A DNA stretch of 64,000 nucleotides from Bryopsis sp. KO-2023 (lineage: Eukaryota; Chlorophyta; Ulvophyceae; Bryopsidales; Bryopsidaceae). The translations under genes and the position numbers were made by a program. The notes below the pieces were generated by a model. That model worked only from the letters and a program-made list of their open reading frames with translations, did no database searches and was not told the origin of the DNA. Shown here piece by piece: positions 30,443 through 40,500 of the stretch. The stretch spans positions 1,116,001-1,180,000 of the forward strand of contig BSYQ01000011.1 in the NCBI GenBank assembly GCA_030272585.1, read 5' to 3'. The stretch's first letter is position 1. Each line of letters opens with the position of its first letter.

Positions 30443-32578
30443 GCTGTGCTGCAGCAGGCGTGCTACACATTCTGGGAAAACGTGCAGGAAGGCAGTCTGG
30501 ACGATCAGGAGTTAAAGGCGGCTGGCTTTCGCCTGCGCCTATACCATTGGCAGGAACGGGAACAGGTTGCAGAGGAAGTAGCTTATAGACCACCCCTGAC
30601 AATACACCCTGAGTTTATCGGACCCATACCTGCCATATTTGAGGACGAGTGGGTTGCTGTGTGGTGCCATCGTTTCCGCGCGAAGAGTTTTTGGTGGATA
30701 TATCAGAGTGTACTCACAGGCCTGTTAACCAAGGAAGAGGGGGACTCACAAACTCGTGAGCTGTTCAGTAACGACTTATCTGGTCTTTTCAAGCTAGCCC
30801 GAGACAGAGCGCGTGATCACGAGGTCTCACGGCTGTTCTGGGGAGAGCACGAGGCAGCACGGCTGGGTACAGAGCGAGTGGAAGAACGAGTATCGGAGGA
30901 ACTGCAAAAAGCCGAGCAGCAGTGGAAAACGAAGTTCCTCAAGGGTCTTGAAGACGAGTACCACCAAAGAACGGAGGGAGACGCCGAGGGATCACGCCCG
31001 GCAAGCAGAAATTCCCCAGATCTGAGTGGCGGCGCAGGAGAAGTTGGAGGAGTTGGAGAACCTGAGGAAAAACCGGACAGCGAGATCAGTGAAGAGAGCC
31101 TTGGTGGCAGCGCGGAGACAGTGCACGACGAGACTGAGCAAGGCAGCGCGAGAGAGTGGGTCAGGGTTGAGTCTGAGGACGAGGAAAGAGAGAGCCACGA
31201 AGACTCTCCCCGTGATTGGGAAGCCGAGGTTGTTGTAGAAGAAGTCGGAGTCGAACCTAGTGAAGAAGGAGCCCCTGAAGGAGATCTTGTTGGAGCCACT
31301 GACCAAGAGGAAGCCGAGGTTGTTGTGGAAGAAGTCGGAGTCGAACCTGTTGAAGAAGGGGCCTCTGAAGGAGATCTTGTTGGAGCCACTGACCAAGAGG
31401 AAGCCGAGGTTGTTGTGGAAGAAGTCGGAGTCGAACCTGTTGAAGAAGGAGCCTCTGAAGGAGATCTTGTTGGAGCCGCTGACCAAGAGGAAGCCGAGGT
31501 TGTTGTGGAAGAAGTCGGAGTCGAACCTGTTGAAGAAGGGGCCTCTGAAGGAGATCTTGTTGGAGCCACTGACCAAGAGGAAGCCGAGGTTGTTGTGGAA
31601 GAAGTCGGAGTCGAACCTGTTGAAGAAGGAGCCTCTGAAGGAGATCTTGTTGGAACCACTGACCAAGAGGAAGCCGAGGTTGTTGTGGAAGAAGTCGGAG
31701 TCGAACCTGTTGAAGAAGGAGCCTCTGACGGAGATCTTGTTGGAACCACTGACCAAGAGGAAGCCGAGGTTGTTGTGGAAGAAGTCGGAGTCGAACCTGT
31801 TGAAGAAGGAGCCTCTGAAGGAGATCTTGTTGGAACCACTGACCAAGAGGAAGCCGAGGTTGTTGTAGAAGAAGTCGGAGTCGAACCTGTTGAAGAAGGA
31901 GCCTCTGAAGGAGATCTTGTTGGAACCACTGACCAAGAGGAAGCCGAGGTTGTTGTGGAAGAAGTCGGAGTCGAACCTGTTGAAGAAGGAGCCTCTGAAG
32001 GAGATCTTGTTGGAACCACTGACCACGAGGAGGCTGAGGTTGTTGAAGAGGAAATCAGTGTTGAGCCAGACGAGGAAGGAGGAAGTGCGGCCGTTCCAGG
32101 GAGTAGCGGAGAGACCAACGGAGTGGGATCAGGCGGAGGAACTGAGTACCACAGCGCCGCTAGTTGGGCGGAAGGAAGAGCCTATCGTATCGAGCCAGGG
32201 TTTCCAGAGGACCCTTCTGAGCCATCGAGTACCACTTCAGACGAGGAAGAGTCCCACGAAGGAGAAGGCGAAAGAGAGTCGACCTCCAGTTCTGAGGAAG
32301 GATCGTTACCCCCAGATCAGCCCCCGCTGAACCCATTTTTTGCCTTTGACGACGAAGGAGAAGGCGAGAGTGGATCATCCTCCAGTGCTGAGGAAGAACC
32401 GTTGCCGGACCAGCCCCCGCTGAACCCATTTGCCTTTGAGGTTGGACTTCCCTATCTCCAACCACCAGTCCCACCTGTTCCTCCACCCGTTCCACCGGTA
32501 CCACCTGGTCCACCACCAGTCCCTCCACCACCTCCTCCACCACCTCCTCCACCACACCCACCAGGCGGAGTCGGTGCC
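30443..32578 (+). CDS. LTR-6 AUG-free open frame with acidic 30-residue repeats, N-terminal to Gag
   Basis: This frame is open for about 710 codons in phase with Gag but has no in-frame ATG, and no ATG in either other forward frame. It begins just after a stop at 30440-30442; near-cognate GTG (30446) and CTG (30449) codons open it. Content: a Trp-rich segment with no Met (WCHRFRAKSFWWIYQSVL), a charged helical region, nine units of a 30-residue acidic repeat (31220-32029, core EEGASEGDLVG), Glu/Ser-rich tracts and a poly-Pro stretch (32500-32565). Either Gag has a non-AUG-initiated extension, or the RNA is a scanned leader or is spliced. I lean to translation because the 90-bp unit keeps the frame. 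Confidence 0.6.
31220..32029 (+). repeat. 90-bp tandem repeat (9 units) in LTR-6
   Basis: Nine 90-bp units with a few substitutions each, encoding a 30-residue Glu/Val-rich unit. Units vary at GATDQE/GTTDQE and one reads ASDGD. LTR-7 has ten, with mostly EVEVEP where LTR-6 has EVGVEP; LTR-5 has one unit. Because 90 is divisible by 3, other frames on both strands are also open here; those are artefacts. Confidence 0.93.
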
Positions 32579-35356
32579 ATGGCCCACCCCAGAGGACCTC
32601 CAAACAGGCTGATCAACAGTCAGTTAACCGCCTTCACTGGGGCAGAGAAGGAAGATGTGGCCACCTGGATACGGTCATACGAGATTCTCGCCACAGGCTC
32701 AGGGTGGAGTGTACCACCAGCGGTGCCGGACCATGAGGATCAGAGAATTGAGAGACTCGTCCTGTATACGACGGGGAAAGCGCGATCATGGGTGGACAAT
32801 TGGACGGCCAGACACCCTACACATGTGGGAGGGCTGCCGAACCCAGAAAGGACATGGCAGGAGTTACAAATGGGCATGTTGGCAAGGTTTGGAGTGGCGC
32901 CAGCGACGTTGGTGGCCCGTATCTTGGAACGGAAACAAAAGAATGACGAAACTGTGGGAGAATACGCTTCGGCACTCTCCCAGATGCAGCAACAACTCAA
33001 TGCGAGTCGAGCCCCAGGCAGTCCCGCCGTGGCCGACGAACTTCTACTGCAATTGTTTAAGAACGGAGTGCGGGAGGATCTTGCCCCCATCCTGCTGGGT
33101 TTTACAGGAGATACCCTGGATGAAGCAGTGGCAAGAGCCAGACAGATCGAAGAGAGACAAGTGCGGCCGGGGCCAAAGCGAAAGACAACGATCAACACAC
33201 TGGAGGAACTGCAGGACCAAGCAGTGATGGAGCCAGTCCTGGCGGAAGTAAATATTATGGATCAGCGGGTGAACGAACAAATCGAGAATTTGAGGAAGGA
33301 GGTGCGCGAACACCAAACCACCACGGACTCGCGACTCAGAGGAGTGGAGCAGCATGTGAGAACCTCTGGGCAGCAGTTTGGCGAACTCAAAAGTATGATC
33401 TCCACTCTATCAGGAATGGTGGCGGATGTGAGACAGCCTAATGTGCCAGAGCCAGGAGGAGGGAACTATGGAAACACTGGGGGTACCGGAGCAAACCAAG
33501 TGCCAATCAATGGAGGCAGAGGGCAAGGGGCCTACAGAGGCAATGGCTGGGGAAATGGAGGAGGCAGAGGACGGGGAACTCGGAACAATGGCAATGGAGG
33601 AAGAGGCTGGGGAGGAGGGCGTTATGATGTGAACAAAGTCAGATGTTGGCACTGCTCGCGCCTTGGCCATTATGCCAGCCAGTGTCCTGAACATTTAAAC
33701 TTCTTCCAGGCGGAAATGGGGGACCACCTGGTGATGGACTTTGAGCAAACGGACCCTGGGGCAACCACCACAGAAGGACCCGAGGAGGTTCTGGCACCAA
33801 TCTGGTACTCTGAAATGGATATTGACCACGGGGGCTTGGACAGGGACCAGGGAGGCAGTGGAGGAACCCCCATGGACACGAGCCCAATACCTTCGGAACC
33901 TCGAGCAGATGCTGGGGAGGAAGTTGTGATGGAGGAACCAAAGGAGGAACCAGAACCCCCACAGCAGGAGGAGAAGACAAAGTCTGTGCCTGAACCAGAA
34001 GGTGTGCCGAAGCCACAAGATGAGCCACAAGGATCGAGACCAGTTATGTTACCACCGATGTTCCCACCACCCATGCGGCCACCGTCCCCACGGAATACCA
34101 TGACCAAGAAAAAGAAAATGGGGAAAAAGACGGCGGGAGAGCCAAAGGAGAAGAAAATGTTTACCGCGACAGAAGCCAAAAAGTTTGTGGAGGGCCTGAT
34201 GACGGAGGTTCCAGTGGCGAGTCTGTGCCAGCACCACCCAGAGTTGATCGATGCATGGTTGAAGGCACTGAGGGTGCCCATGGCTAAAGTACCTGCAATC
34301 ACTACTGTGGAGGGAGTGGGCAAGCCCAGCCCATATGCAGTCACTACCGCCACAGCTAAGATCATGGAGACCAAGGTACCAGGGGCCATCATTGATACGG
34401 GGGCGAGTGCTTGTGTGATATCGGCCCAACTCCTAGCACGGACAGGGTTGACCCACCTGATGGAGGCACCGAAGGGGAGGTACAGGGATTGCAATGGCGA
34501 GACTAGGCAAGCTCTGGGGTACATCCCTGCCCTGCCCATCGCCCTTGGACAATGCAAACAGATCGTACCGTGCCATGTAGTGGAGAACGAACATCTATCC
34601 CTGATCATTGGGACCCCGTGGTTGGTGGATACCGGTACAGAGATCCACTTTGGTTTCAAGCGGCTCACTCCGTGTGTGGCAGGACGGCGAGTAGGTCACG
34701 TACCCATCGAGTTCCTTCACACAACGACGCCTGAGAGTGCTGCAGTCGTCGCAGTTTACCAAACCCTCCGATCGATCGAAGAAACGAGCGCCGCCCCAGA
34801 ACCGCCAGCAGCCCCCACTGGAAAGCAGCCACAGCAGGATTCAATGACGAGCCAAACGCCACCAGGGGAACGCCGACCAGATGGGTTCATCCAGCCCTAC
34901 CTCTACGTTCCTCAACCCCCTCCTCTGTGGATCACCAAGCGCCAGAAGGCAGTGCTGCAGGAGTGCTGCGCTATTCGGCGGGGAAAGGGGATGAGTGAGG
35001 CGGCGGCCACACATCTGTATCACCAAGAGGCAGAAATACTGGACACCAGGGGGAGGCACCACGGAGGGACAAAGAGGGAGTTCAAAAAGATCCACGACGA
35101 AAGGTTGAGATGCGAGGGAGAACCGAGAAAAAGGGATGCTATCACAAGGGAGTATTTCCGAAGGTGCGACGCTGTGACGAGCGCACAGAGGGAGGAGTCG
35201 GAGGAGATGTTGGGGCACTTCCGCAGGGAGGCCCAGAGGTGGAGGCCAGTGGAGGGTGGCGAGACTGGAGGGGGGACCTCCACAGCAGCCGCAGCTGGCG
35301 GGGAGGGGAGGAGTGAGCCACCAAGGGTGGTGAGCTACGACTCCTCGGATTTTTAA
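32579..35356 (+). CDS. gag: LTR-6 Gag-protease (from first ATG)
   Basis: The first ATG of the predicted transcript (GTGCCATGG, strong Kozak context) starts MAHPRGPPNRL. Capsid-type Gag follows (LTAFTGAEKEDVATWIRSYE, about 32625 onward; ERTWQELQMGMLARFG), then a heptad-like region (MDQRVNEQIENLRKEVREH), a Gly/Arg/Asn-rich RNA-binding-like stretch (about 33460-33630), a CCHC knuckle CWHCSRLGHYASQC (33644-33685), a linker with a Pro/Glu-rich part and a Lys cluster (TKKKKMGKK), and aspartic protease with IDTGASACVIS (GAT at 34394). The C-terminus (about 34900-35340) is charged. Pol follows in the -1 frame; a T run precedes the stop and a short GC-rich inverted repeat follows, consistent with frameshifting used by the family. 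Confidence 0.92.
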   Translation: MAHPRGPPNRLINSQLTAFTGAEKEDVATWIRSYEILATGSGWSVPPAVPDHEDQRIERLVLYTTGKARSWVDNWTARHPTHVGGLPNPERTWQELQMGMLARFGVAPATLVARILERKQKNDETVGEYASALSQMQQQLNASRAPGSPAVADELLLQLFKNGVREDLAPILLGFTGDTLDEAVARARQIEERQVRPGPKRKTTINTLEELQDQAVMEPVLAEVNIMDQRVNEQIENLRKEVREHQTTTDSRLRGVEQHVRTSGQQFGELKSMISTLSGMVADVRQPNVPEPGGGNYGNTGGTGANQVPINGGRGQGAYRGNGWGNGGGRGRGTRNNGNGGRGWGGGRYDVNKVRCWHCSRLGHYASQCPEHLNFFQAEMGDHLVMDFEQTDPGATTTEGPEEVLAPIWYSEMDIDHGGLDRDQGGSGGTPMDTSPIPSEPRADAGEEVVMEEPKEEPEPPQQEEKTKSVPEPEGVPKPQDEPQGSRPVMLPPMFPPPMRPPSPRNTMTKKKKMGKKTAGEPKEKKMFTATEAKKFVEGLMTEVPVASLCQHHPELIDAWLKALRVPMAKVPAITTVEGVGKPSPYAVTTATAKIMETKVPGAIIDTGASACVISAQLLARTGLTHLMEAPKGRYRDCNGETRQALGYIPALPIALGQCKQIVPCHVVENEHLSLIIGTPWLVDTGTEIHFGFKRLTPCVAGRRVGHVPIEFLHTTTPESAAVVAVYQTLRSIEETSAAPEPPAAPTGKQPQQDSMTSQTPPGERRPDGFIQPYLYVPQPPPLWITKRQKAVLQECCAIRRGKGMSEAAATHLYHQEAEILDTRGRHHGGTKREFKKIHDERLRCEGEPRKRDAITREYFRRCDAVTSAQREESEEMLGHFRREAQRWRPVEGGETGGGTSTAAAAGGEGRSEPPRVVSYDSSDF

Positions 35357-35529
35357 GTGGGCCGGCCACCGACGTCCTTCTTCGGCGACACCTGAAGGAG
35401 TGGCGGAGGTGGTTCGGTCCCACAAAGGGGAATAAAGGGAAAAGGGGAAGAGGGCGGCGTGGCAAGCGTGCGGGTAAACGAGAACAATGGCGTCGAGCAG
35501 GCAGGAGGATCAAGGAGCAGGAAGCGAGA

Positions 35530-37368
35530 ATGCAACGCCAAACGGAAGAAGTAGAAAGGGCCAGGAGTCTGTGGCCGGACTCATGGGCCATGCAATGCTT
35601 AAACCATAGCAGAACAGTGGAGGCAGAAATCCTTATGAGGGAGGGAATGGGAGAAGAAAAAGAAAAAAAGGGAAAAGAAAATTCAAGGGAAAGGAAAGCC
35701 AAAGAAACAGAAAAAGAAGAGGAAAGAAAAGAAAAAGGAGAAAGGAAAGAAAGGTTTGGGTTGAGGGAAATGGGACAGGCAGCAGTTCAGCTGCAGGAAA
35801 ATCAGATTTGGGCAGGGGTGGTTCCCCTTGGGACTTCTGATGTAGAAAATAAAACGTTTGCCACAGAAAAGGAAAGGGAAGAGAAAAAGGTGTCACTTAG
35901 AGAAAAACTGGAAGAACTGAAAATTAGTCCCCATCTTACCCCCCACCAAAGAAAAGAGCTGCTGGAGCTTCTGCAGCAGTACCCCGATGCCTGTGCTTGG
36001 TCCTCGGATCAAGTCGGGCAAACCAACATATTATACCACGAGATCCCCACCGGAGATCATCCCCCCATCAGGCAGAATCCCTACCGGTTCAGTTTTGCGG
36101 AGAACCAGGTAGTCAAATCGGAGGTGGCGAGGATGCTCCTGGATGGAGTGGTGCGGAAGTCAAAGTCCCCGTGGGCCTCACCGATCGTCTTGGTTCCAAA
36201 GCCAGATGGGTCGGTGCGGTTCTGTGTTGATTACCGCAAGCTCAACAAGGTGACCACCCGAGATAGCTTTCCTCTCCCGAGGATAGAGGATGCGATCAAC
36301 CAGTTCTCGGAGGCCAAGTTCTTCACCGCTTTGGATTTGAGATCAGGGTATTGGCAGGTCAGGATGAGCACTGCCTCCGCGGAGAAAACGGCCTTCATCA
36401 CACAGGAGGGGCTGTATGAGTTCGTGGTGATGCCCTTCGGGCTCAGTAACGCCCCAGCGACATTCCAAAGGATGATGAACGAGGTACTGGGACCTATGCT
36501 GTGGAAGGGGGTGATCGTGTATTTGGATGATATCATCATCTATGCGGAGACTTGGGAAAAGCATCAGGAGATCTTGGCAGAGGTGCTGCAGCGGCTGAAG
36601 GAGGCCAACCTGAGGATCAGCCCGAGGAAATCGGACTTCGGGTTTGAGGAGCTACTCTACTTGGGCCACATCGTGGGAAAAGGGGAAATCAAGATGAATC
36701 CGAAGAAGGTAGCCACAGTGGAGCTGCAGGAGCCACCGGTGGATGTGTCTACTCTGAGGTCCTTCCTTGGCCTTACTTCTTACTACAGGAGATTTGTGCG
36801 CGACTATGCAAGGATCGCTGCACCTCTGACGGAGTTGTTGAAGAAGGATGTGCCATTTGAATGGAGGGAACGACAACAACAAGCATTTGAGAGGCTGAAG
36901 AAAAGCATAACCGATCAACCAGTCCTGGCTCCACCACAGCCACACCTACCATACACTCTGCAGACAGACTGGAGCAGCCAGGCTGTGGGGGCAGTACTCT
37001 GCCAGAAGGATGAGCAAGGGAGAGAGCATGTGGTAGCCTATGCCAGCAAAAGACTCAACCCAGCGGAGAAGAACTATTCGGTAGTGGAGGGGGAGTGCCT
37101 GGCAGTGGTATGGGCTTGCACCCTATTCAGGCCATACATCTATGGCACAGAATTTGTGCTGCAGACAGACCAGCGGGCATTACAGTGGTTGATGACAGGT
37201 ACTAAACTGACGGGAAAACTGATGAGGTGGGCACTCCGCCTACAGGAGTTTGATTTCAGGATTGAGTTCCGCGCTGGAAAAAGCAATGCGAATGCGGATG
37301 CACTGACCAGGCTTCCAGTTCCACTGGATCATCCGATAGTCAGTGGATCCACAGCACTTCGTCCATAA
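35530..37368 (+). CDS. pol: LTR-6 reverse transcriptase-RNase H
   Basis: 612 codons from the first ATG (35530); the frame is open back to the end of Gag-PR, so it may be made as a Gag-Pol fusion. A Glu/Lys-rich coiled-coil N-terminus is followed by RT with VPKPDGSVRFCVDYRKLN, FTALDLRSGYWQV, YLDDIIIYAE (about 36520-36545), then RNase H (LQTDWSSQAVG, VVEGECLAVVWA, NADALTRLP). It ends at ...STALRP, exactly as in LTR-5 and LTR-7; integrase is in the next ORF. Confidence 0.93.
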   Translation: MQRQTEEVERARSLWPDSWAMQCLNHSRTVEAEILMREGMGEEKEKKGKENSRERKAKETEKEEERKEKGERKERFGLREMGQAAVQLQENQIWAGVVPLGTSDVENKTFATEKEREEKKVSLREKLEELKISPHLTPHQRKELLELLQQYPDACAWSSDQVGQTNILYHEIPTGDHPPIRQNPYRFSFAENQVVKSEVARMLLDGVVRKSKSPWASPIVLVPKPDGSVRFCVDYRKLNKVTTRDSFPLPRIEDAINQFSEAKFFTALDLRSGYWQVRMSTASAEKTAFITQEGLYEFVVMPFGLSNAPATFQRMMNEVLGPMLWKGVIVYLDDIIIYAETWEKHQEILAEVLQRLKEANLRISPRKSDFGFEELLYLGHIVGKGEIKMNPKKVATVELQEPPVDVSTLRSFLGLTSYYRRFVRDYARIAAPLTELLKKDVPFEWRERQQQAFERLKKSITDQPVLAPPQPHLPYTLQTDWSSQAVGAVLCQKDEQGREHVVAYASKRLNPAEKNYSVVEGECLAVVWACTLFRPYIYGTEFVLQTDQRALQWLMTGTKLTGKLMRWALRLQEFDFRIEFRAGKSNANADALTRLPVPLDHPIVSGSTALRP

Positions 37369-37527
37369 GGATCTTCCGGGGATCTCAAGATCATGGCTGG
37401 AAAAAGAGGAACCATTGTTGGTCCAATGGGGGTACTTCTAGACTGAAGGCAAGGCCACACGAACCCCGAAAAAGTAGCGTGGAACACCGTGACCGTTCGG
37501 ACTTCGTGATTTGCCACAGTTGCTGCC

Positions 37528-40500
37528 GTGATCAAAGGAGGAGGTCAAAGGAGAATGGATCCATGGGCGGATGCGGAACTGATGGAATTCTTGAAAACAA
37601 CGGCATTACCCGCTGAGAAACAAGCAAAAGCGAGGGTGCGAAAAAGGGGTCAGAGATATCGATGGGTGGGAGGAGATCTACACCCACTCAAGTGCTTGAG
37701 TAAACAAGGAGAATGGCTAGAGGTGCCAAAAGAGGAGCAAAGGCCAACTGTGGTCCGAAAAGTCCACAGAGAAAATGCGCACATCGGCGGCAGAGGATTG
37801 TGCCAGAAAGTGCAGCAGAGATACTGGTGGCCATATATAAGGAAAGAGGTAGAACAAGTGTGGCAGACGTGCCACAGCTGCAGAAGAAGTCAGAAAGCGC
37901 CTAAGGAACGACACCCATTAAGGCAGCATATACCGTTAAGAGCCTGGGAGAGACTGGGTATGGACTTGATCACCCTGCCCACCACCGGAACGGGAGAAAA
38001 ATATGTGATAGTCATGGTAGACTACTTCACCAAGTGGACGATCGCCGGGGCATTAACGAGTAAGAGGAGTTCTGCGGTGGCGGCGTGGCTGAAGGCCTCG
38101 GTGTTCCATCCATATGGACCGCCCGCCTCCATCATCACAGACAACGGGAGTGAATTCGAAGGAGAGGTGGCAGAACTTCTACAGCAGTGGGGAGTCCAGT
38201 TGAGGAAAGGACGCCCATACCACCCGGAGACCAATGGGCTGGTCGAAAGAATGAACCGGGAGATACAACAACTATTGCGGAGGGAGTGTGGCGGCGGGAT
38301 CACGCCCCAATGGCCGGAGAAACTGCAGGAGGTGATTTATGCTATCAACACCAGGGAACACACCTCCACCGGACTCAGCCCCGCCAAGGCATTGTTTTTC
38401 CGGGAGTTTTCCACCAAAACCAAACGAAATGAACGCTTAGCAGAATTGCGAGGGGAGTTACGCCGGGCAGATGCAGTGGAGCTGCAGCGCCAGGTCACCC
38501 TGAGGTTTATGAATGAGGAGAGGAAAGCTCAGGAGGGGAGTCTTGCCAGAGCCTTGCAGAAAGCAAGGGTCAAACAGCAGCTGGGGCACCTCTGGGAGAC
38601 GATCAGGCGGGGTAAAGCTCCAGCAGAACTGCAAGTAGGGGACATGGTGATGTTGTGCTCAACTCGGTTCCCCTACCACCCCAATGAGATGGAATTTAAT
38701 CAGGGGCCATGGATGGTCCAGGAATTACGTGGGGATTTGGTAAAGGTGGGTCAGACCCCAAGGGATGCATGGACTGTGGACAGGGTACAGTGTCGCCTCA
38801 TTGAGAGGACGGACGTGGAGGAGTCTCGTGGCGGAAGTGCAGAAAACCCCAACAGCGGCGGCGAATTGTTAGACGAATTTGCACTTTTCGAGAGCCCAGC
38901 GACCATGTTCCGAATCGTATGTTTCCTGGCCATTATATGTGGCGTGTTGAGTAGTGGCGGAGGCGGAGTAGGGCCAATCGGTGGCGCACGTGAGGGTAGC
39001 GGCGATCAGCCAGAGCGAGGGGGCAGTGGATCATCGCAAAGGGGTGGCGGAAATCAACCAGGGCAAGGAAATGACGACACACCCATGGCTGAATCCGGCA
39101 GCCTCGATACAGCAGATTTGGAGGCGGAATATGGATTGCAGGAGGAGGAGACAGTGGAGGAGTTGGTCAGCGAGCCCATGGAGGAGATCGCCTTTCCAGC
39201 AGCCGGGCCATCCCAACCTCCACCAGTAGAACTCCCGGCCACCTTCCGAAATCTGCCGGTAGAGCAGCAAATTGACGCCGTGGCGGCATACTTTGCGGCG
39301 ATCCTTGCGAGCCATATGACCCAGCCGGAAACCCAGAACGTGGCCACCCAAACCGACGGAAAAGAGCAACGGGATCAGGTGTCGCAGGCTACCTGCGACA
39401 TGGTGCCGTGGAAGCAATGGGAGCAACAACGGAGGCGGATGCAGAAGATGGCGGACCTTTTGGATCGCCAGAAGAATCGGATTGCGGAACTGACGGGAAA
39501 GGAAAAAGAACCGCTACACCCCCGAAGCAGCCACCCACGAAAGAAAACGGTGCGAAGCCTCAAGGTTGGGGACATTGGGGAAGGAGGAAAGCCACCTCCT
39601 CAGCTGGGTCCAGAAGACTTGGAAGAAGCTACAGCAACATTAACAGGAGAACAGCCATTTCATCAGCCTGGACAAGGGGGGCTGGAAGGATCAACAGCAG
39701 CAACAGCAGCCACAGGAGAGGGGCAGCATGAGGAAACCACAGTGGGGGAAGGATTGGTTGGGGGTGAATCAGGGGCTGGGGAGAAAGTGGGGGAGGAGCA
39801 GCCAGGAACACCAGAGGATGAACCCCCAGCTCCAGCTGATGTGATCCCAGGAAGCCCACCACATCCACAGCCACTGTCGGCTCAGGAATGGGCGGAGGTG
39901 CAGAGGGAGGAAAGAGATCGATCGTTGGCGGGACATCAGCCGCTGCCTGGGATGCACTACCGGAGAGGATGGGAGGAGACGGTGTCACAGCCTCGTGTGG
40001 AGGAACCTGATCCAGTTCCATTTGCCCACCAAGCGGAGCAAGTAGGATCCCAGGATCCACCAGCTGAACCCCCAACGACGGAGGAAGTGCCTCCAGCCTC
40101 CCAACTCGTCTTGCTGCCACCAGGGCCAATCAGACCACCAGCTCCACCCCTGGCGGGACCTCGGCCACCACGCCCCTTCCAAATGTTCCAGAATGTCCAA
40201 GCCCCATTTGCGTTCGGAGCAGGAACTCCCACAGGAACTACCCCGGGATTAAGCCAAAGCGGGACTCCAGCATCGAAGGGAGGAGCGCCAAGGAAGGGCC
40301 CAACCACTAGACTCGCCTCAGGAAAAGGGAAGCTCAAGAAGGTCGTCTTGGATTTTTCAGGAACGGATACGGAGACTGGCGAGGACGAAGGGCCCCCAGA
40401 CGGAACAGCACCGGGTGATGGAAAGGGACAGCACGGCCAGAGCAGCGGCGGCGGCACCCCAGGGATGGGTACGCGTTGCAGCCGTTGTTCAAAACCGCCC

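Noticed and set aside
30817-32118. Long open frames on both strands across the 90-bp repeats (also 56289-57727)
   Set aside because: A unit of 90 bp keeps every frame open once it is open in one unit; composition is low-complexity and only the Gag-phase frame continues into a known protein.
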